From: Rhizobium leguminosarum bv. trifolii WSM1325
GTDB lineage: Bacteria > Pseudomonadota > Alphaproteobacteria > Rhizobiales > Rhizobiaceae
NCBI GenBank assembly: GCA_000023185.1
Contig: CP001622.1
Location: 1,178,001 to 1,242,000 of the forward strand
DNA length: 64,000 nt
Direction of reading: 5' to 3'
Part shown: positions 1-10,040 of the stretch, one piece after another
Numbering within the stretch: position 1 is the first letter of the stretch
How the letters are laid out: every line of letters starts with the position of its first letter
Translations under genes and position numbers: made by a program
Notes under the pieces: generated by a model
What the model was told of the DNA's origin: nothing
What the model saw: the letters and a program-made list of their open reading frames with translations, nothing else
Database searches by the model: none

Positions 1-1
1 C

Positions 2-613
2 CAACACAATGACGACCCGAAGAAAGCGTCGCGCCCCTATGATCGCGACCGCGACGGCTTCGTCATGGGCGAGGGTGCCGGCATTGTCGTGCTTGAGGAA
101 CTGGAACATGCCAAGGCGCGCGGCGCCAGGATCTACGCCGAAATCGTCGGCTACGGCCTGTCGGGCGATGCCTATCACATCACCGCGCCGTCCGAAGACG
201 GCGAGGGCGCCGGTCGCTGCATGGCGATGGCGCTGAAGCGCGCCGGGCTGACGCCGGCCGATATCGACTACATCAATGCCCACGGTACCTCGACCATGGC
301 CGACACGATCGAACTCGGCGCCGTCGAGCGGCTGGTCGGCAATGCGGCGTCGAAGATCTCCATGTCCTCGACTAAGTCGGCGACAGGACACCTTCTCGGT
401 GCTGCAGGCGCCATCGAGGCGATCTTCACCACGCTCGCCATTCGCGACAATATCGCGCCGCCGACGCTCAATCTCGACAATCCCGAACGTGAGACGGCGA
501 TCGACCTTGTCCCGCACAAGGCGCGTGAGCGGGAAATCAATGTGGCGCTGTCCAACTCGTTCGGATTCGGCGGCACGAACGCGTCGCTCGTACTGCGCCG
601 TTACGCGCAATAA
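2..613 (+). CDS. fabF: 3-oxoacyl-ACP synthase II (KAS II), 3' part
   Basis: This is the C-terminal 203 residues of the condensing enzyme that elongates acyl-ACP with malonyl-ACP in cytoplasmic fatty acid synthesis. The frame is open from the window edge, so the start and the active-site cysteine lie outside. The part seen includes the family signature [11 protein letters not shown], the catalytic histidine in INAHGTST, the second catalytic histidine in [12 protein letters not shown] and the glycine-rich end [14 protein letters not shown]. Length and motifs fit the C-terminal half of a normal 420-residue FabF with no internal defect. In rhizobia the gene usually follows acpP, which would be upstream of this window. 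Identification is secure; FabB is less likely because the [11 protein letters not shown] pattern and the mltG neighbour fit FabF. Confidence 0.96.
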   Translation, partial: QHNDDPKKASRPYDRDRDGFVMGEGAGIVVLEELEHAKARGARIYAEIVGYGLSGDAYHITAPSEDGEGAGRCMAMALKRAGLTPADIDYINAHGTSTMADTIELGAVERLVGNAASKISMSSTKSATGHLLGAAGAIEAIFTTLAIRDNIAPPTLNLDNPERETAIDLVPHKAREREINVALSNSFGFGGTNASLVLRRYAQ

Positions 614-796
614 GAGTCCTGCAAGCGGTGTAATGGGTCTCCCTTGCACCGCAGGCCGGCCGTCCTCTACGTTGCGTGGCAGGGCGTGCGAAAGCATAAC
701 GACCGGCAGCGGCGTCGTTGAACGGCGGCAGAACCTGCTTTTGCCGCATTGCTTCGCGAAATAGCGAAGTGAGGGTCAAGTTTTAGAGGATTGCCG

Positions 797-2014
797 GTGA
801 GCGATACGACGAACCAGAGCAACGATACCCAGGCGCAGAAGGGACCGATCATCCCGAAGTCGCCGAGCGAAGCCCTGCGTCCGGAACGCGTTCCGGAGCC
901 GCCGAAGCGGTCCAAGAAAGCCCGCGGCCAGGTCGTTCTTTTCCTGAACTTCATCATGACGTTGGCGGTTCTGGTCTGTGTCGTCGCCATCATCGGCTTC
1001 TACTACGCCACATCGACCTATCGGAATCCCGGTCCGCTGCAGACCAACACCAATTTTATCGTCCGCAACGGCGCTGGTCTGACCGAAATCGCCTCGAACC
1101 TCGAGCGCAACGCGATCATCAGCGATGCCCGCATCTTCCGCTATCTCACGGCAACGCATCTTTCTGCCGGTGAGAGCCTCAAGGCGGGTGAATACGAGAT
1201 CAAGGCGAGGGCATCCATGAGAGATATCATGGAGCTGCTGAAATCGGGCAAGTCCATTCTCTATTCCGTTTCCTTCCCTGAGGGACTGACGGTCCGACAG
1301 ATGTTCGACCGCATGCTGCAGGATACCGTGCTGGAAGGCGACTTGCCGGCGGCATTGCCGACCGAGGGTAGCCTGCGTCCGGATACCTACAAATTCTCGC
1401 GCGGCACCAAGCGCTCGGAAATCATCGAACAGATGGCGGCTGCGCAGCAGAAGCTCGTCGATCAGATCTGGGACAAGCGCGACTCGTCGCTGCCGCTGCG
1501 GTCCAAGGAAGAATTCGTGACACTCGCCTCGATCGTCGAAAAGGAAACCGGCGTTCCCGACGAGCGAGCCCACGTCGCCTCCGTTTTCCTGAACCGGCTC
1601 GGCAAGGGCATGCGCCTGCAGTCCGACCCGACGATCATCTACGGCCTCTTCGGCGGCGAGGGCAAACCGGCCGACCGGCCGATCTACCAGTCGGACCTGA
1701 AGCGGGATACACCTTACAACACCTATGTCATCAAGGGTCTGCCGCCGACGCCGATCGCCAATCCCGGCAAGGATGCGCTGGAAGCCGTCGCCAATCCCTG
1801 GAAGACGCAGGACCTCTATTTCGTCGCCGACGGCTCCGGTGGCCATGTTTTCGCTGCGACGCTCGAGGAGCACAATGCCAACGTCAAGCGCTGGCGCAAG
1901 CTCGAAGCCGACAAGGGGTCGGACCCGAACATCGCAGTCGACGGCCAGCCGGAAGAGCAGCCGGCGGATAGTGGCACGACCGTCGCGCCGCCGAAGAAAA
2001 AGAAGATCAACTGA
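797..2014 (+). CDS. mltG: Endolytic peptidoglycan transglycosylase MltG
   Basis: This inner-membrane lytic transglycosylase cleaves nascent glycan strands and is thought to set their length. The 405-residue product has a cytoplasmic proline- and lysine-rich tail, one membrane segment at about residues 46-70, and a periplasmic YceG domain. The catalytic glutamate is in SIVEKETG near residue 248, followed by the conserved RLQSDPTIIYGL region. The C-terminus is a lysine-rich tail. A GTG start at 797 is preferred over TTG at 791 because AGAGGA at 785-790 sits six bases ahead of the GTG but directly abuts the TTG. The gene follows fabF after a 183-base gap and is 18 bases ahead of yicC, so it probably heads or joins the mltG-yicC-gmk operon. 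Confidence 0.93.
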   Translation: MSDTTNQSNDTQAQKGPIIPKSPSEALRPERVPEPPKRSKKARGQVVLFLNFIMTLAVLVCVVAIIGFYYATSTYRNPGPLQTNTNFIVRNGAGLTEIASNLERNAIISDARIFRYLTATHLSAGESLKAGEYEIKARASMRDIMELLKSGKSILYSVSFPEGLTVRQMFDRMLQDTVLEGDLPAALPTEGSLRPDTYKFSRGTKRSEIIEQMAAAQQKLVDQIWDKRDSSLPLRSKEEFVTLASIVEKETGVPDERAHVASVFLNRLGKGMRLQSDPTIIYGLFGGEGKPADRPIYQSDLKRDTPYNTYVIKGLPPTPIANPGKDALEAVANPWKTQDLYFVADGSGGHVFAATLEEHNANVKRWRKLEADKGSDPNIAVDGQPEEQPADSGTTVAPPKKKKIN

Positions 2015-2032
2015 GACTTTCGGGAGGCACGC

Positions 2033-2920
2033 ATGGCTTTGCAGTCCATGACCGGTTTTGCGCGGCGCGAGGGAACGAGCGGCCGCTGGCGCTGGGCATG
2101 GGAATTGCGCTCGGTCAACGGCAAGGGCCTCGACCTGCGCTTGCGCCTGCCGCCCGGCCTCGAACGCATGGAGGCAGACGTCCGCCGCCTCGCCGGCGAA
2201 AGCTTCAGCCGTGGCAACCTGCAGGCATCGCTATCCGTCAGCGCCGACGAGAACCGTTTCGAGGCGGTGCTGAACAGACAAGCGCTCGCCGCCGTGCTGG
2301 CCATGCGCGAGCAGTTGGACGGTGTCATCGATCCGGCGCCGCTGAAGCTCGATACGCTGCTTCTGGTGCGCGGCATCGTCGAATTCCGCGAAAGCGAGGA
2401 TGGCGAGGAGGCGCTTGCCGCCCGTGACGCCGATATCGCTGCCGGCCTGCTGGCCGCGCTTGCCGATCTGAGAGCAATGCGCGAACAGGAAGGGTCGGCG
2501 CTGGCCCGCATTCTTCACGACCACGTCACGACGATCGAAGGCCTGACACGGACGATCGAGGCCGACCCCTCGCGCTCGGCGCAGGAGATCGCAGCGCGGC
2601 TTGCCGCGCAGGTCGCCTTGTTGATGGACGGCATGGCCGCGCTCGACCGCGACAGGCTGCATGCCGAAGCCGCGCTGCTGGCGACCAAGGCAGATCTGCG
2701 CGAGGAAATCGATCGTCTGAAGGCTCATGTCGCCGCAGCGCGCGATCTCCTGGTGAAAGGTGGCCCCGCCGGGCGCCGGCTGGACTTCCTTGCACAGGAA
2801 TTTAACCGCGAATCGAATACCATCTGCTCGAAGTCGAATGCCTCGGCGGTCACCGCTGCCGGCATCGAGCTGAAAGTCGTGATCGACCAGTTCCGCGAGC
2901 AGGTCCAGAATTTGGAGTAA
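2033..2920 (+). CDS. yicC: YicC family endoribonuclease-like protein
   Basis: The 295-residue protein begins with the family hallmark MTGFAR and ends with the DUF1732-type C-terminal block containing FLAQEFNRESNTICSKS and a glutamine/glutamate tail. E. coli YicC has been linked to RNA turnover, including RyhB degradation, and is described as an endoribonuclease; the role here is inferred from family. The central part is rich in charged helical sequence. A GGGAGG ribosome site lies about eight bases before the ATG. It stands between mltG and gmk, with only three bases to gmk, the common arrangement in rhizobia and a sign of co-transcription. The family call is firm; the biochemical activity in this organism is not shown. 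Confidence 0.9.
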   Translation: MALQSMTGFARREGTSGRWRWAWELRSVNGKGLDLRLRLPPGLERMEADVRRLAGESFSRGNLQASLSVSADENRFEAVLNRQALAAVLAMREQLDGVIDPAPLKLDTLLLVRGIVEFRESEDGEEALAARDADIAAGLLAALADLRAMREQEGSALARILHDHVTTIEGLTRTIEADPSRSAQEIAARLAAQVALLMDGMAALDRDRLHAEAALLATKADLREEIDRLKAHVAAARDLLVKGGPAGRRLDFLAQEFNRESNTICSKSNASAVTAAGIELKVVIDQFREQVQNLE

Positions 2921-2923
2921 GAC

Positions 2924-3586
2924 ATGAAACCGGCGAAATCCTCGCCCGTGCAGATCGCCCGCCGCGGTTTGATGCTTGTCATCTCGTCGCCGTCAGGCGC
3001 CGGCAAGTCCACCATCGCGCGCACGCTGCTGGAGACCGACAGGCAAATCGGCCTTTCCGTCAGCGTCACCACGCGCCAGCGCCGCCCGAGCGAAGTCGAG
3101 GATGTGCACTACCACTTCAAGAGTGTGCGCGAGTTCGAGCGGCTGCGCGATAGCGACGCGCTGCTCGAATGGGCCGAGGTGCATGGCAATTTCTACGGCA
3201 CGCCGCGCGAGCCGGTCGAGCAGGCCATGGGCGAAGGCCGCGACATGCTCTTCGACATCGATTGGCAGGGCGCCCAGCAATTGCAGGAGAAGATGTCGGC
3301 CGACGTCGTCTCGATCTTCGTGCTGCCGCCGACCATGACCGAGCTTCAGTCGCGGCTGCATCGCCGTGCCGAGGATTCCGAGGAGGTCATCCAGACGCGC
3401 CTCGCCAACAGCCGCGCCGAGATCGCCCACTGGCGCGAATACGACTATGTCATCGTCAATGACGATCTCAACGCCGCCCTCGACGCCGTCCAGTCGATCG
3501 TCAAGGCCGAACGCCTGCGTCGCGACCGCCGCCACGGCATGTTCGACTTCGTCCGCGAGTTGCTGGAAGAGACGCCGTCGCTTTAG
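2924..3586 (+). CDS. gmk: Guanylate kinase
   Basis: Guanylate kinase phosphorylates GMP (and dGMP) with ATP in the cytosol, feeding GTP and the ppGpp pool. The 220-residue product has the P-loop [10 protein letters not shown] at about residues 21-30, the GMP-binding region [18 protein letters not shown], the [12 protein letters not shown] segment and the [10 protein letters not shown] motif, all in the order expected. The family is usually about 205-220 residues, so it is full length. The ATG is three bases after the yicC stop, implying translational coupling. It converges with rsmA, whose stop is 44 bases away; no strong terminator stem was found in that gap. Confidence 0.96.
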   Translation: MKPAKSSPVQIARRGLMLVISSPSGAGKSTIARTLLETDRQIGLSVSVTTRQRRPSEVEDVHYHFKSVREFERLRDSDALLEWAEVHGNFYGTPREPVEQAMGEGRDMLFDIDWQGAQQLQEKMSADVVSIFVLPPTMTELQSRLHRRAEDSEEVIQTRLANSRAEIAHWREYDYVIVNDDLNAALDAVQSIVKAERLRRDRRHGMFDFVRELLEETPSL

Positions 3587-3630
3587 AGTAAACTCCTGGG
3601 AAAACCGCTTCGCACCTCGCTGGAGTTGCC

Positions 3631-4458
3631 CTACAGGCTGTTCGCGAGAAGGCAGAATTCCTCGACGGACAAGGTTTCAGCCCGCCGCGCCGGATCGATC
3701 CCGGCCTTGACGAGCAGGCTCTCGCCGCCGAGCGGTTTCAGGCTTTGACGGAGCATCTTGCGGCGCTGGCCGAAGGCGGCCTGCGTCACCTTTTCCAGGT
3801 TGGCGACGGCGCAGGGGATGGGGGTGTCGCGGGGTATGAGATGCACGACCGTCGACGTCACTTTCGGCGGCGGCGTGAAGGCTTGCGGCGGCACGTCGAA
3901 GGCCATGCGTGCCTCCGTCCGCCAGCCGCAGAGCACGCCCAGGCGGCCGTAATGGTCATCGTCTTCGTTGGCGACGATACGCTCGCCGACTTCCTTCTGA
4001 AACATCAGCGTCAGCGACTGCCAGAACGGCGGCCAGGCTTTCGGCAGCAGCCAATTGACCAGCAACTGCGTGCCGACATTGTAGGGCAGGTTGGCGATGA
4101 TCTTGACCGGGCCTTCCGGGACCAAGGTCTCGAAATCAATCTTCAGCGCATCGCCTTCGATCACCTCCAGCCGGCCGGGATAATGATCGGCGATCTCGGC
4201 GAGTGCCGGCAGGCAGCGGGGATCCCGCTCGATGGCGATGACCTTTCTGGCGCCGAGCGCCAGGATCGCCCGCGTCAATCCGCCAGGGCCGGGGCCGACC
4301 TCAACGATGGTCGCCTCATCGAGTGTGCCCGCCGTGCGGGCGATCTTCTGCGTCAGGTTGAGGTCGAGCAGGAAATTCTGCCCGAGCGCCTTGCGCGCAT
4401 CGAGGCCGTGACGCTGGATGACGTCGCGAAGCGGCGGCAGGCCATCGAGTGGTGCCAT
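3631..4458 (-). CDS. rsmA: 16S rRNA (adenine1518/1519-N6)-dimethyltransferase
   Basis: RsmA (KsgA) dimethylates two adjacent adenines in the 3' hairpin of 16S rRNA late in 30S assembly, using S-adenosylmethionine. The 275 residues contain the substrate-clasp start [10 protein letters not shown], the SAM motif [10 protein letters not shown], the acidic loop [12 protein letters not shown] and the catalytic [11 protein letters not shown], then the C-terminal small domain. Its ATG overlaps the TGA of pdxA by one base (TGATG at 4456-4460), so the two are translationally coupled. It ends the long minus-strand run from the PAP2 gene through lptFGD, surA and pdxA, an order like the E. coli lptD-surA-pdxA-rsmA cluster. 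Confidence 0.96.
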   Translation of the reverse strand: MAPLDGLPPLRDVIQRHGLDARKALGQNFLLDLNLTQKIARTAGTLDEATIVEVGPGPGGLTRAILALGARKVIAIERDPRCLPALAEIADHYPGRLEVIEGDALKIDFETLVPEGPVKIIANLPYNVGTQLLVNWLLPKAWPPFWQSLTLMFQKEVGERIVANEDDDHYGRLGVLCGWRTEARMAFDVPPQAFTPPPKVTSTVVHLIPRDTPIPCAVANLEKVTQAAFGQRRKMLRQSLKPLGGESLLVKAGIDPARRAETLSVEEFCLLANSL

Positions 4459-5486
4459 CAGCGACGGCTTTCCACACTGCGGCCGAGTTGCGCGGCGAGC
4501 TTCAGCGCTGCGACGAGGCTGTGCTCGCGCGCCAGTCCCTTGCCGGCAATGCCGAAAGCGGTGCCGTGATCCGGCGAGGTGCGCACGAAGGGAAGCCCGA
4601 GCGTCACGTTGACGCTGTCGTCGAAACCAAGTGCCTTGGCCGGAATCAACGCCTGATCGTGATACATGCAGATGGCGACGTCGTATCGCGACCGCGCCTC
4701 GTCATGAAACATCGTATCGGCGGGCAGGGGGCCGATCGCATCGATGCCCTCGTCGCGCAGGCGCTCGATCGCCGGGCGGATGACGTCTTCGTCCTCCGTG
4801 CCGATCGCTCCGCCTTCGCCCGCATGCGGGTTGAGGCCGGCAACGGCGAGCCGCGGTGCCTCGATGCCGAAGCGCTGCTTCAGGTCTTCATGGGCGATCC
4901 GGCAGGTTTCCATGATCAGTTCGCCCGTCAGCGCCGCCGGCACGTCCCGGATCGGAATGTGGATGGTGACGGGTATGGCCCGGAGCTTCGGTCCGGACAG
5001 CATCATGACAGGTGTCACCGGCCGGCCGGTCGCCCTGGCGGCGAGATCGGCGAGAAATTCGGTATGGCCGGGAAACCGGAAACCTGCCTCGTAAAGCACG
5101 GCCTTGGCGATCGGATTGGTGACGACCGCGAGCGCTTCGCCGCTGATGACAAGCGACACGGCTTTCTCGATCGACGCGATCGTGCCTTTCGCGGTCGCCT
5201 CATGCGGTTCGCCGGCCACGACCTCGATACCAGCAGGTATGGTCATGACGGGCAGCGCGTCGGCAAATATCCCAGCGGCTTCGCTGGCTTTATCGGTCTC
5301 GCGAATCGAAACCGCCAGATTGAGCTGGCGGGCTCTCAGCGCCAGAACATCGGGGTCGCCGATCAGGAAGAAAGGTGGCAGCCCGAGTTCACGCCGCCTC
5401 AGCCAGGCCGTCAAAGTAATATCCGGCCCGATGCCGGCGGGGTCGCCCTGGCTCAGCGCAAGCGGTCGCGAAAACGGTATCGCCAT
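4458..5486 (-). CDS. pdxA: 4-hydroxythreonine-4-phosphate dehydrogenase
   Basis: PdxA oxidises 4-phosphohydroxy-L-threonine with NAD in the DXP-dependent pathway to pyridoxal 5'-phosphate. The 342-residue protein starts with the typical [14 protein letters not shown], has the metal/substrate histidine region [11 protein letters not shown], the [10 protein letters not shown] motif and [11 protein letters not shown], and ends with [14 protein letters not shown]. Length is normal. It lies six bases downstream of the surA-like gene and overlaps rsmA by one base, so all three are probably one transcript. Identification is firm because all family motifs are present and in order. Confidence 0.96.
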   Translation of the reverse strand: MAIPFSRPLALSQGDPAGIGPDITLTAWLRRRELGLPPFFLIGDPDVLALRARQLNLAVSIRETDKASEAAGIFADALPVMTIPAGIEVVAGEPHEATAKGTIASIEKAVSLVISGEALAVVTNPIAKAVLYEAGFRFPGHTEFLADLAARATGRPVTPVMMLSGPKLRAIPVTIHIPIRDVPAALTGELIMETCRIAHEDLKQRFGIEAPRLAVAGLNPHAGEGGAIGTEDEDVIRPAIERLRDEGIDAIGPLPADTMFHDEARSRYDVAICMYHDQALIPAKALGFDDSVNVTLGLPFVRTSPDHGTAFGIAGKGLAREHSLVAALKLAAQLGRSVESRR

Positions 5487-5492
5487 TGTCGG

Positions 5493-6437
5493 TCAGCGAT
5501 AGGCGATCTGCGCCTTTTTGCGCAGTTCATCCAGGTATTTCTTGCTGTTTTCGTTTTCCGGGCTGGCGTCCTTGCCACCCTTGGACTTGTCGAGATCTTC
5601 CTGGCGGAAAACCATCTCGGCGGCCTGGTCGTCGGAGACCTGCCGCTGGCTGCAGATTGCCAGATATTCGACGCCCTTGTCGGTGACGCGGGTCCCTGTC
5701 GTGTTGCCCTTGGCCTGCTCGACCAGCGGCTTCCAATCCGGCGGGATCTCGGGGGCGAGCATGCGGCCGAGATCGCGCACGGAAACGTCGCGCATCGTCG
5801 CAGCAAACACCTTTGCCTGATCGCAGCCCGGAAATTTGGAGCGCGACGCCTCGGCCTCGCCCTTGCGCTTGCCGGTGATGGCGCCGCGCTTGGCTTGCGG
5901 AATGACGAAGATGACCTGCTGCAGCATATATTCCGTCGTCACCGGCTTCTGCTTGTTGTTCTGCATCATGCGCGAGACGAGATCATAGTTCGACAGCCGT
6001 GAGGTCGAGCCGTAGCGGGCGTTGACGACACGCGGCCAGCTCATCTGCACGGCGATGAAACCCTTGAAATGATCGACGCCGACGCCGGCGCGATCGAGGA
6101 TCTGCGACATCTGCTCAGGGGACAGCTTGTTGCCGCTCGAAAAACGCGCGAAAGACGCATCGACGTCCTGCTGCGAAACCGACATATGGACGCGGGTGAC
6201 TTCCTGCCGCTTGAGCGCCTCGTCGATCAATTGCTCCTCGGCGGCCTTGGCATCGGCCTTCGTATGCTGCAGGCGCAGGAAGGCCTGACGCTTGGCGACA
6301 TCGCCGCTGGTGATGGCCGTGCCGTTCACCACGGCCTTGACTTCACTGGCCGCAAGCGCTGAACCGGCAAAGCCTGTCAGCAATGCAAGCGCTGCCCCGG
6401 CGAGGAACTTGGTTATGGCTTTTTTCGCGTCAATCAT
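5493..6437 (-). CDS. surA: SurA-type periplasmic chaperone / peptidylprolyl isomerase
   Basis: The 314-residue protein has a Sec signal peptide (KKAITKFLAGAALALLTGFAGSALA, cleavage after about residue 29) and then a SurA N-terminal domain (VVNGTAITSGDVAKRQAFLRL). SurA escorts outer-membrane beta-barrel proteins through the periplasm. The C-terminal half is only weakly parvulin-like (for example GRMLAPEIPPDWKPLVEQ), so prolyl isomerase activity is uncertain. Its position directly downstream of lptD, a SurA client in E. coli, and upstream of pdxA matches the classic cluster and supports the symbol. The family is often about 310 residues in rhizobia versus about 430 in enterics, consistent with one parvulin-like domain rather than two. 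Confidence 0.82.
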   Translation of the reverse strand: MIDAKKAITKFLAGAALALLTGFAGSALAASEVKAVVNGTAITSGDVAKRQAFLRLQHTKADAKAAEEQLIDEALKRQEVTRVHMSVSQQDVDASFARFSSGNKLSPEQMSQILDRAGVGVDHFKGFIAVQMSWPRVVNARYGSTSRLSNYDLVSRMMQNNKQKPVTTEYMLQQVIFVIPQAKRGAITGKRKGEAEASRSKFPGCDQAKVFAATMRDVSVRDLGRMLAPEIPPDWKPLVEQAKGNTTGTRVTDKGVEYLAICSQRQVSDDQAAEMVFRQEDLDKSKGGKDASPENENSKKYLDELRKKAQIAYR

Positions 6438-6621
6438 CTGTTGACCTCCCGATAGCGTCGCGAGACGTTGTTCGCGGCGTTCTTACCACAGTGCGAGACA
6501 CGCGGAAATCGCTTCCGTCACGGCGCGAAACCCCTATGCCTCAGATATCGACTGGCGGCAATGTCCTGCATAGGCTTACGGCGAAAGAATGGCTTCAGCC
6601 CATCTTTGCGCCGTCCGCCCG

Positions 6622-8952
6622 TCATTCCAGGGTGTCGGAGCCGATCTTGATGTCGCCGAGCGTGCGGAAGGTCAGTCGAGCGCCGATCGTCCAGTCGCTT
6701 GCCGTCTCGTCGTCGGAATCCCTGCTGTCCGTATAGGCGATCGTGAAGATCGTGCATTCGTCTTCATAAGAGAGGCCGAGCGTCCGGCGGCTGATCACAT
6801 CATTGTTCAGATCCCAGGCAATGCCGCCGAAGATCGACCAGTAATCCTTGAACTTGACCCTGCTGTTGGTCTGGATCTCGTCATTGTCCTCGGCGAAGCC
6901 ATATGCCGGCTGAGCGCTGAGATGGGTGTAGGTCAGCTGCGTCGAGAAGGTGTCGTTCTGGTAGGCCGTCGTCAGGTCGCCGCGGCGGAATTCGAAGTCC
7001 TTCTCGTCGAGGCGGTAGGAGGCCGCGACGGAAACGCCGTACGGTGTTTCGACGCCGCCAAGGCCGACATAATCGGAGCGGTCGGTTTCAAGGCCCGAAT
7101 CCGCACCGACATTGACGAGGTCATCGGTCGCAAACGAATTCTGGCCGGCGATCTGATAGGATTGGCCGAAGATGCCGTGCAGCTTGTAGCCGCTGTCGAA
7201 TGTACCGGTGTACTGGATACCGACATTGGCGCGGGTACCGCCTTCGATCCGGTCGTAGCCCGAGAACTTGTCACGGTCGAACAGCGAGGTGGCGTCGAAG
7301 ACGAAGCTCTGCGCATCCTCGTTCGGCAGGCGCCCTGCGAGCTGCTCGTCGGGGCGGGCATAGATCTGTGCGATCGGCTCGAGGATATGGGTGCTATTGT
7401 CGGTCGTCATCAGTATCGGATAACGCATCTCCAGTCCGGCCGTGAACATCGAGCGGGTGGCGGAATTGCCGTCGACATAGTTGCCGGTGTAGCCGGTGGG
7501 ATCATCCATATTCAGCGCGAAGGCATCGCCGCGCGCAGCCAGCAGCGGCGTGATCACCAGGCCGGTCGGCGTGACATAGGTGCGCTTCCATTGCAGCTCG
7601 GCAGTCAGCCGCGAGGTCTGGCCCTTCAGGCCGCGGAAGCGGTCGAAGCCGTCGACGGTATAGAAGTCGTCATGGGTGCGCGAAATATTCGTCAGGTTGA
7701 CATCCGCCGAAAGCTCGCCGCCGGCAAGCGGCTGCGGCGCCACATAGTGATAGTCGAGCGACGGATAGACGATCGCCTGCTGCTTTTCGGCGGTATTCGT
7801 CCGGTCGGCATCCTGGACGTCGAAATAGAACGCCCGCATGTCGAAATAATTGCGTTTCCCGAGCCCTGTCAGGTAGATCTGGTTGGTACGATCGGTACCG
7901 GTCAGGCCGCGCAGCTTGTACGTTTTCGAGAAATTGTTGTCGCTCTGCATCATGACGTCCCAGCCGAACGTCCAGCGCGGATTGATGCGGAATTCGGCCT
8001 TCGATGCCACCATGCCACGCTGCTCAGCTTCGGCATCGGTGGTGCCGGAGCTGAAATTGCCCGGCTTTGCCTGGTCGATGCCGGCAACGCGCAGGATATG
8101 TGTGCCATTTTCGAAGCGCTGGCGGAATTCGCCTTCGATGAGGAAGCCCTGGGCCGTGTAGCCCGTCGCGGTGACCGTCGCGTCCATGCTCGGCGAGATC
8201 ACATAATAATAAGGAACGGAAAGACCGAAGCCGAGATTTTGCGACAGGCTCATCGTCGGGAAGAGAAAGCCCGACTTGCGCTTCACCGTATTGTCGGGAA
8301 CTTCGATGAACGGCAGGAAGGCGATCGGATGGCCGAGCAACTCGAAGCGCGCTCTCTCCAGACGGATCGTATGCGTCTCGCCGTTCTGGATCACCCGCTG
8401 GGCCTTGACCTGCCAGAAGGGCGCGCGCTTCGGATCTTCGGCGCAGGGAAGGCAGGCCGTGTAGACGCCCTTGTTGAGAATCATCTTCGTGCCGCCGACG
8501 CGCTCGCCGCTTTCGGCGACGATGCGGGTATTGTCGGCGGTCTCGATGCGCAACGAGTTCAGGAACCCGTCGGCAAAATTGTCGGTCACATCAAGGTTGT
8601 CGGCATAGATACGGTTGCCGTCCGGGCTGACCAGCTCGACATTGCCAAGCGCCATCATCCGGCCGGTCTTCTGATTGTACTCGACCTTCTGCGCGACCAT
8701 TTTATAGCCGCCATAGTTGATCTGCACGCCGCCGACCGCCGACACCAGATCGGCGTCACGGTTATAGACCAGTTCATTGGCCGAAAGCAGAAGCTTGGCC
8801 CCTTCGGGGATCTTCGTCTCGATATTTTGTTCAGGCGCGCTGGCCTGGCCGTAAGAGGCCGGGACGCTGCCGAAATAGGAACATAGAGTCGCGCCGACAA
8901 GCAGGGCAACCAGCTGTTTACTAATAAAATACTTGCGGTCGCCTGCCGCCAC
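6622..8952 (-). CDS. lptD: LPS assembly outer membrane protein LptD
   Basis: LptD (Imp/OstA) is the outer-membrane barrel that, with LptE, inserts LPS into the outer leaflet. The product of 776 residues has a signal peptide (about residues 1-37, ending near PASYGQASA), an OstA/LptA-like periplasmic domain (LLLSANELVYNRDADLVSAVGGVQINYGG and on), and a long C-terminal barrel with alternating aromatic strands. I place the start at GTG 8952: the lptG TAG overlaps it by one base (TAGTG) and a GGAGGA site sits eight bases upstream. A TTG start at 9018 would put 22 polar residues ahead of the signal peptide. It lies between lptG and the surA-like gene, so export and assembly factors are co-located. 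Confidence 0.94.
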   Translation of the reverse strand: MAAGDRKYFISKQLVALLVGATLCSYFGSVPASYGQASAPEQNIETKIPEGAKLLLSANELVYNRDADLVSAVGGVQINYGGYKMVAQKVEYNQKTGRMMALGNVELVSPDGNRIYADNLDVTDNFADGFLNSLRIETADNTRIVAESGERVGGTKMILNKGVYTACLPCAEDPKRAPFWQVKAQRVIQNGETHTIRLERARFELLGHPIAFLPFIEVPDNTVKRKSGFLFPTMSLSQNLGFGLSVPYYYVISPSMDATVTATGYTAQGFLIEGEFRQRFENGTHILRVAGIDQAKPGNFSSGTTDAEAEQRGMVASKAEFRINPRWTFGWDVMMQSDNNFSKTYKLRGLTGTDRTNQIYLTGLGKRNYFDMRAFYFDVQDADRTNTAEKQQAIVYPSLDYHYVAPQPLAGGELSADVNLTNISRTHDDFYTVDGFDRFRGLKGQTSRLTAELQWKRTYVTPTGLVITPLLAARGDAFALNMDDPTGYTGNYVDGNSATRSMFTAGLEMRYPILMTTDNSTHILEPIAQIYARPDEQLAGRLPNEDAQSFVFDATSLFDRDKFSGYDRIEGGTRANVGIQYTGTFDSGYKLHGIFGQSYQIAGQNSFATDDLVNVGADSGLETDRSDYVGLGGVETPYGVSVAASYRLDEKDFEFRRGDLTTAYQNDTFSTQLTYTHLSAQPAYGFAEDNDEIQTNSRVKFKDYWSIFGGIAWDLNNDVISRRTLGLSYEDECTIFTIAYTDSRDSDDETASDWTIGARLTFRTLGDIKIGSDTLE

Positions 8953-10040
8953 TAGCCGTCCTCCTGATGAAGCAGAATAGTCGCACCCAAGGCCAGCGCG
9001 ACGACCACCGGTATCCACGTCGCCACGAAGGGGGGCACAACTCCACTGCTTCCGAATGCCTTTACAAGCACGGTGATGACATAAAGCATGAAGCCCGAAA
9101 GGATGCCACCCAGAATCACGGAGCGGGATTGGTTGAACCGGCTAAATTTTAGGGACACTGTTGCGGCTATGAAAGTCATGGCCACCAGCAGCAATGGCTG
9201 GGACAACAGGGAGTTGAATTGCGTCTCCAGCGCCTTGGTCGAGATGCCGAAGGATTTGGCCGCCGCAATCCGGTTGGAAAGGTCAAAGAAACCAATTGTT
9301 TCCGGCGCTGTCAGCCGCTCCTGGACAAAGTCCTGTTTCAGATTGGTGCGAAGTTGAACCGAAGCTTTACGCACGGGGATTTCGCCAGGCTTGCGCTCGA
9401 CAACATTGTTAAGTTGCCAGTAACCATCTTCCAACTTTGCCGTGGCGGCGTCCTGTCTCAGAATGACCTGACCGCTTGAATCGAAATGGATCAGCACCGC
9501 GTCGATCAGCTTGGTTCCGCTCTCTTGGACCGTTTGGGCGCCGATGATGACATCGTCCCGGCCGCTGATCTGGCGCAGCCACGGAATCTGCGGTGCCTTG
9601 CGCAGAACCGCGTTCTCGCCGCGCCAGTCGGATTCGACCAGCAGCGCCTGGCGCTGTCCCCAGGCGGCAAGTGGGTTCAGCGCCGCCATCGTCAACAGGC
9701 CGAGCACCAGCGAGCCGGCGATGAAGGGGAACATGAACTGCCAGACCGAAATGCCGGCTGCGCGCGTGACGACGAGTTCATATTTGCGGTTGAGGCCGAT
9801 CAGCACCGTCATGCCGACGAAGAGAGCTATGAACGGCACCGTCTGCTGCAGGATGAGCGGCAGGCGCACGGCGGTCATCAGGACGCCGCCGCCGATCGTG
9901 TAGCCGGGGAGGCCGGACATGCGGCCCGCCGTCTCGCTGAAATCGAGGAGGAAGGAGATCGCCGAGACGCCGATCAGGAACCAGCCCGTCGTCACCAGAT
10001 AGCGGCGAAAGAAATAACGCGACAATGTCCCGAACATCAT
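8952..10040 (-). CDS. lptG: LPS export ABC transporter permease LptG
   Basis: LptG pairs with LptF and the ATPase LptB to pull LPS from the inner membrane into the Lpt bridge. The 362-residue protein starts LSRYFFRRYLVTTGWFLIGVSAISFLLDF and has the YjgP/YjgQ layout: three N-terminal membrane helices, a periplasmic jellyroll-like domain (about residues 125-260), and three C-terminal helices with the sequence SLKFSRFNQSRSVILGGILSGFMLYV. Its ATG overlaps the lptF stop by four bases (ATGA at 10037-10040), and its own stop overlaps lptD. Order and domain layout distinguish it from the similar LptF. Confidence 0.94.
   Translation of the reverse strand: MMFGTLSRYFFRRYLVTTGWFLIGVSAISFLLDFSETAGRMSGLPGYTIGGGVLMTAVRLPLILQQTVPFIALFVGMTVLIGLNRKYELVVTRAAGISVWQFMFPFIAGSLVLGLLTMAALNPLAAWGQRQALLVESDWRGENAVLRKAPQIPWLRQISGRDDVIIGAQTVQESGTKLIDAVLIHFDSSGQVILRQDAATAKLEDGYWQLNNVVERKPGEIPVRKASVQLRTNLKQDFVQERLTAPETIGFFDLSNRIAAAKSFGISTKALETQFNSLLSQPLLLVAMTFIAATVSLKFSRFNQSRSVILGGILSGFMLYVITVLVKAFGSSGVVPPFVATWIPVVVALALGATILLHQEDG

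Noticed and set aside
4449..6002. Long plus-strand open frame of 517 codons across the pdxA-surA region
   Set aside because: It is antisense to pdxA and the SurA-like gene, which have full family motifs and signal peptide; the plus-strand product has no recognisable domain and is low-complexity basic sequence typical of GC-rich antisense frames.
6589..8886. Plus-strand open frame of 765 codons over lptD
   Set aside because: Antisense to lptD, whose signal peptide, OstA domain and barrel are clear. The plus-strand product has no motif or ribosome site.
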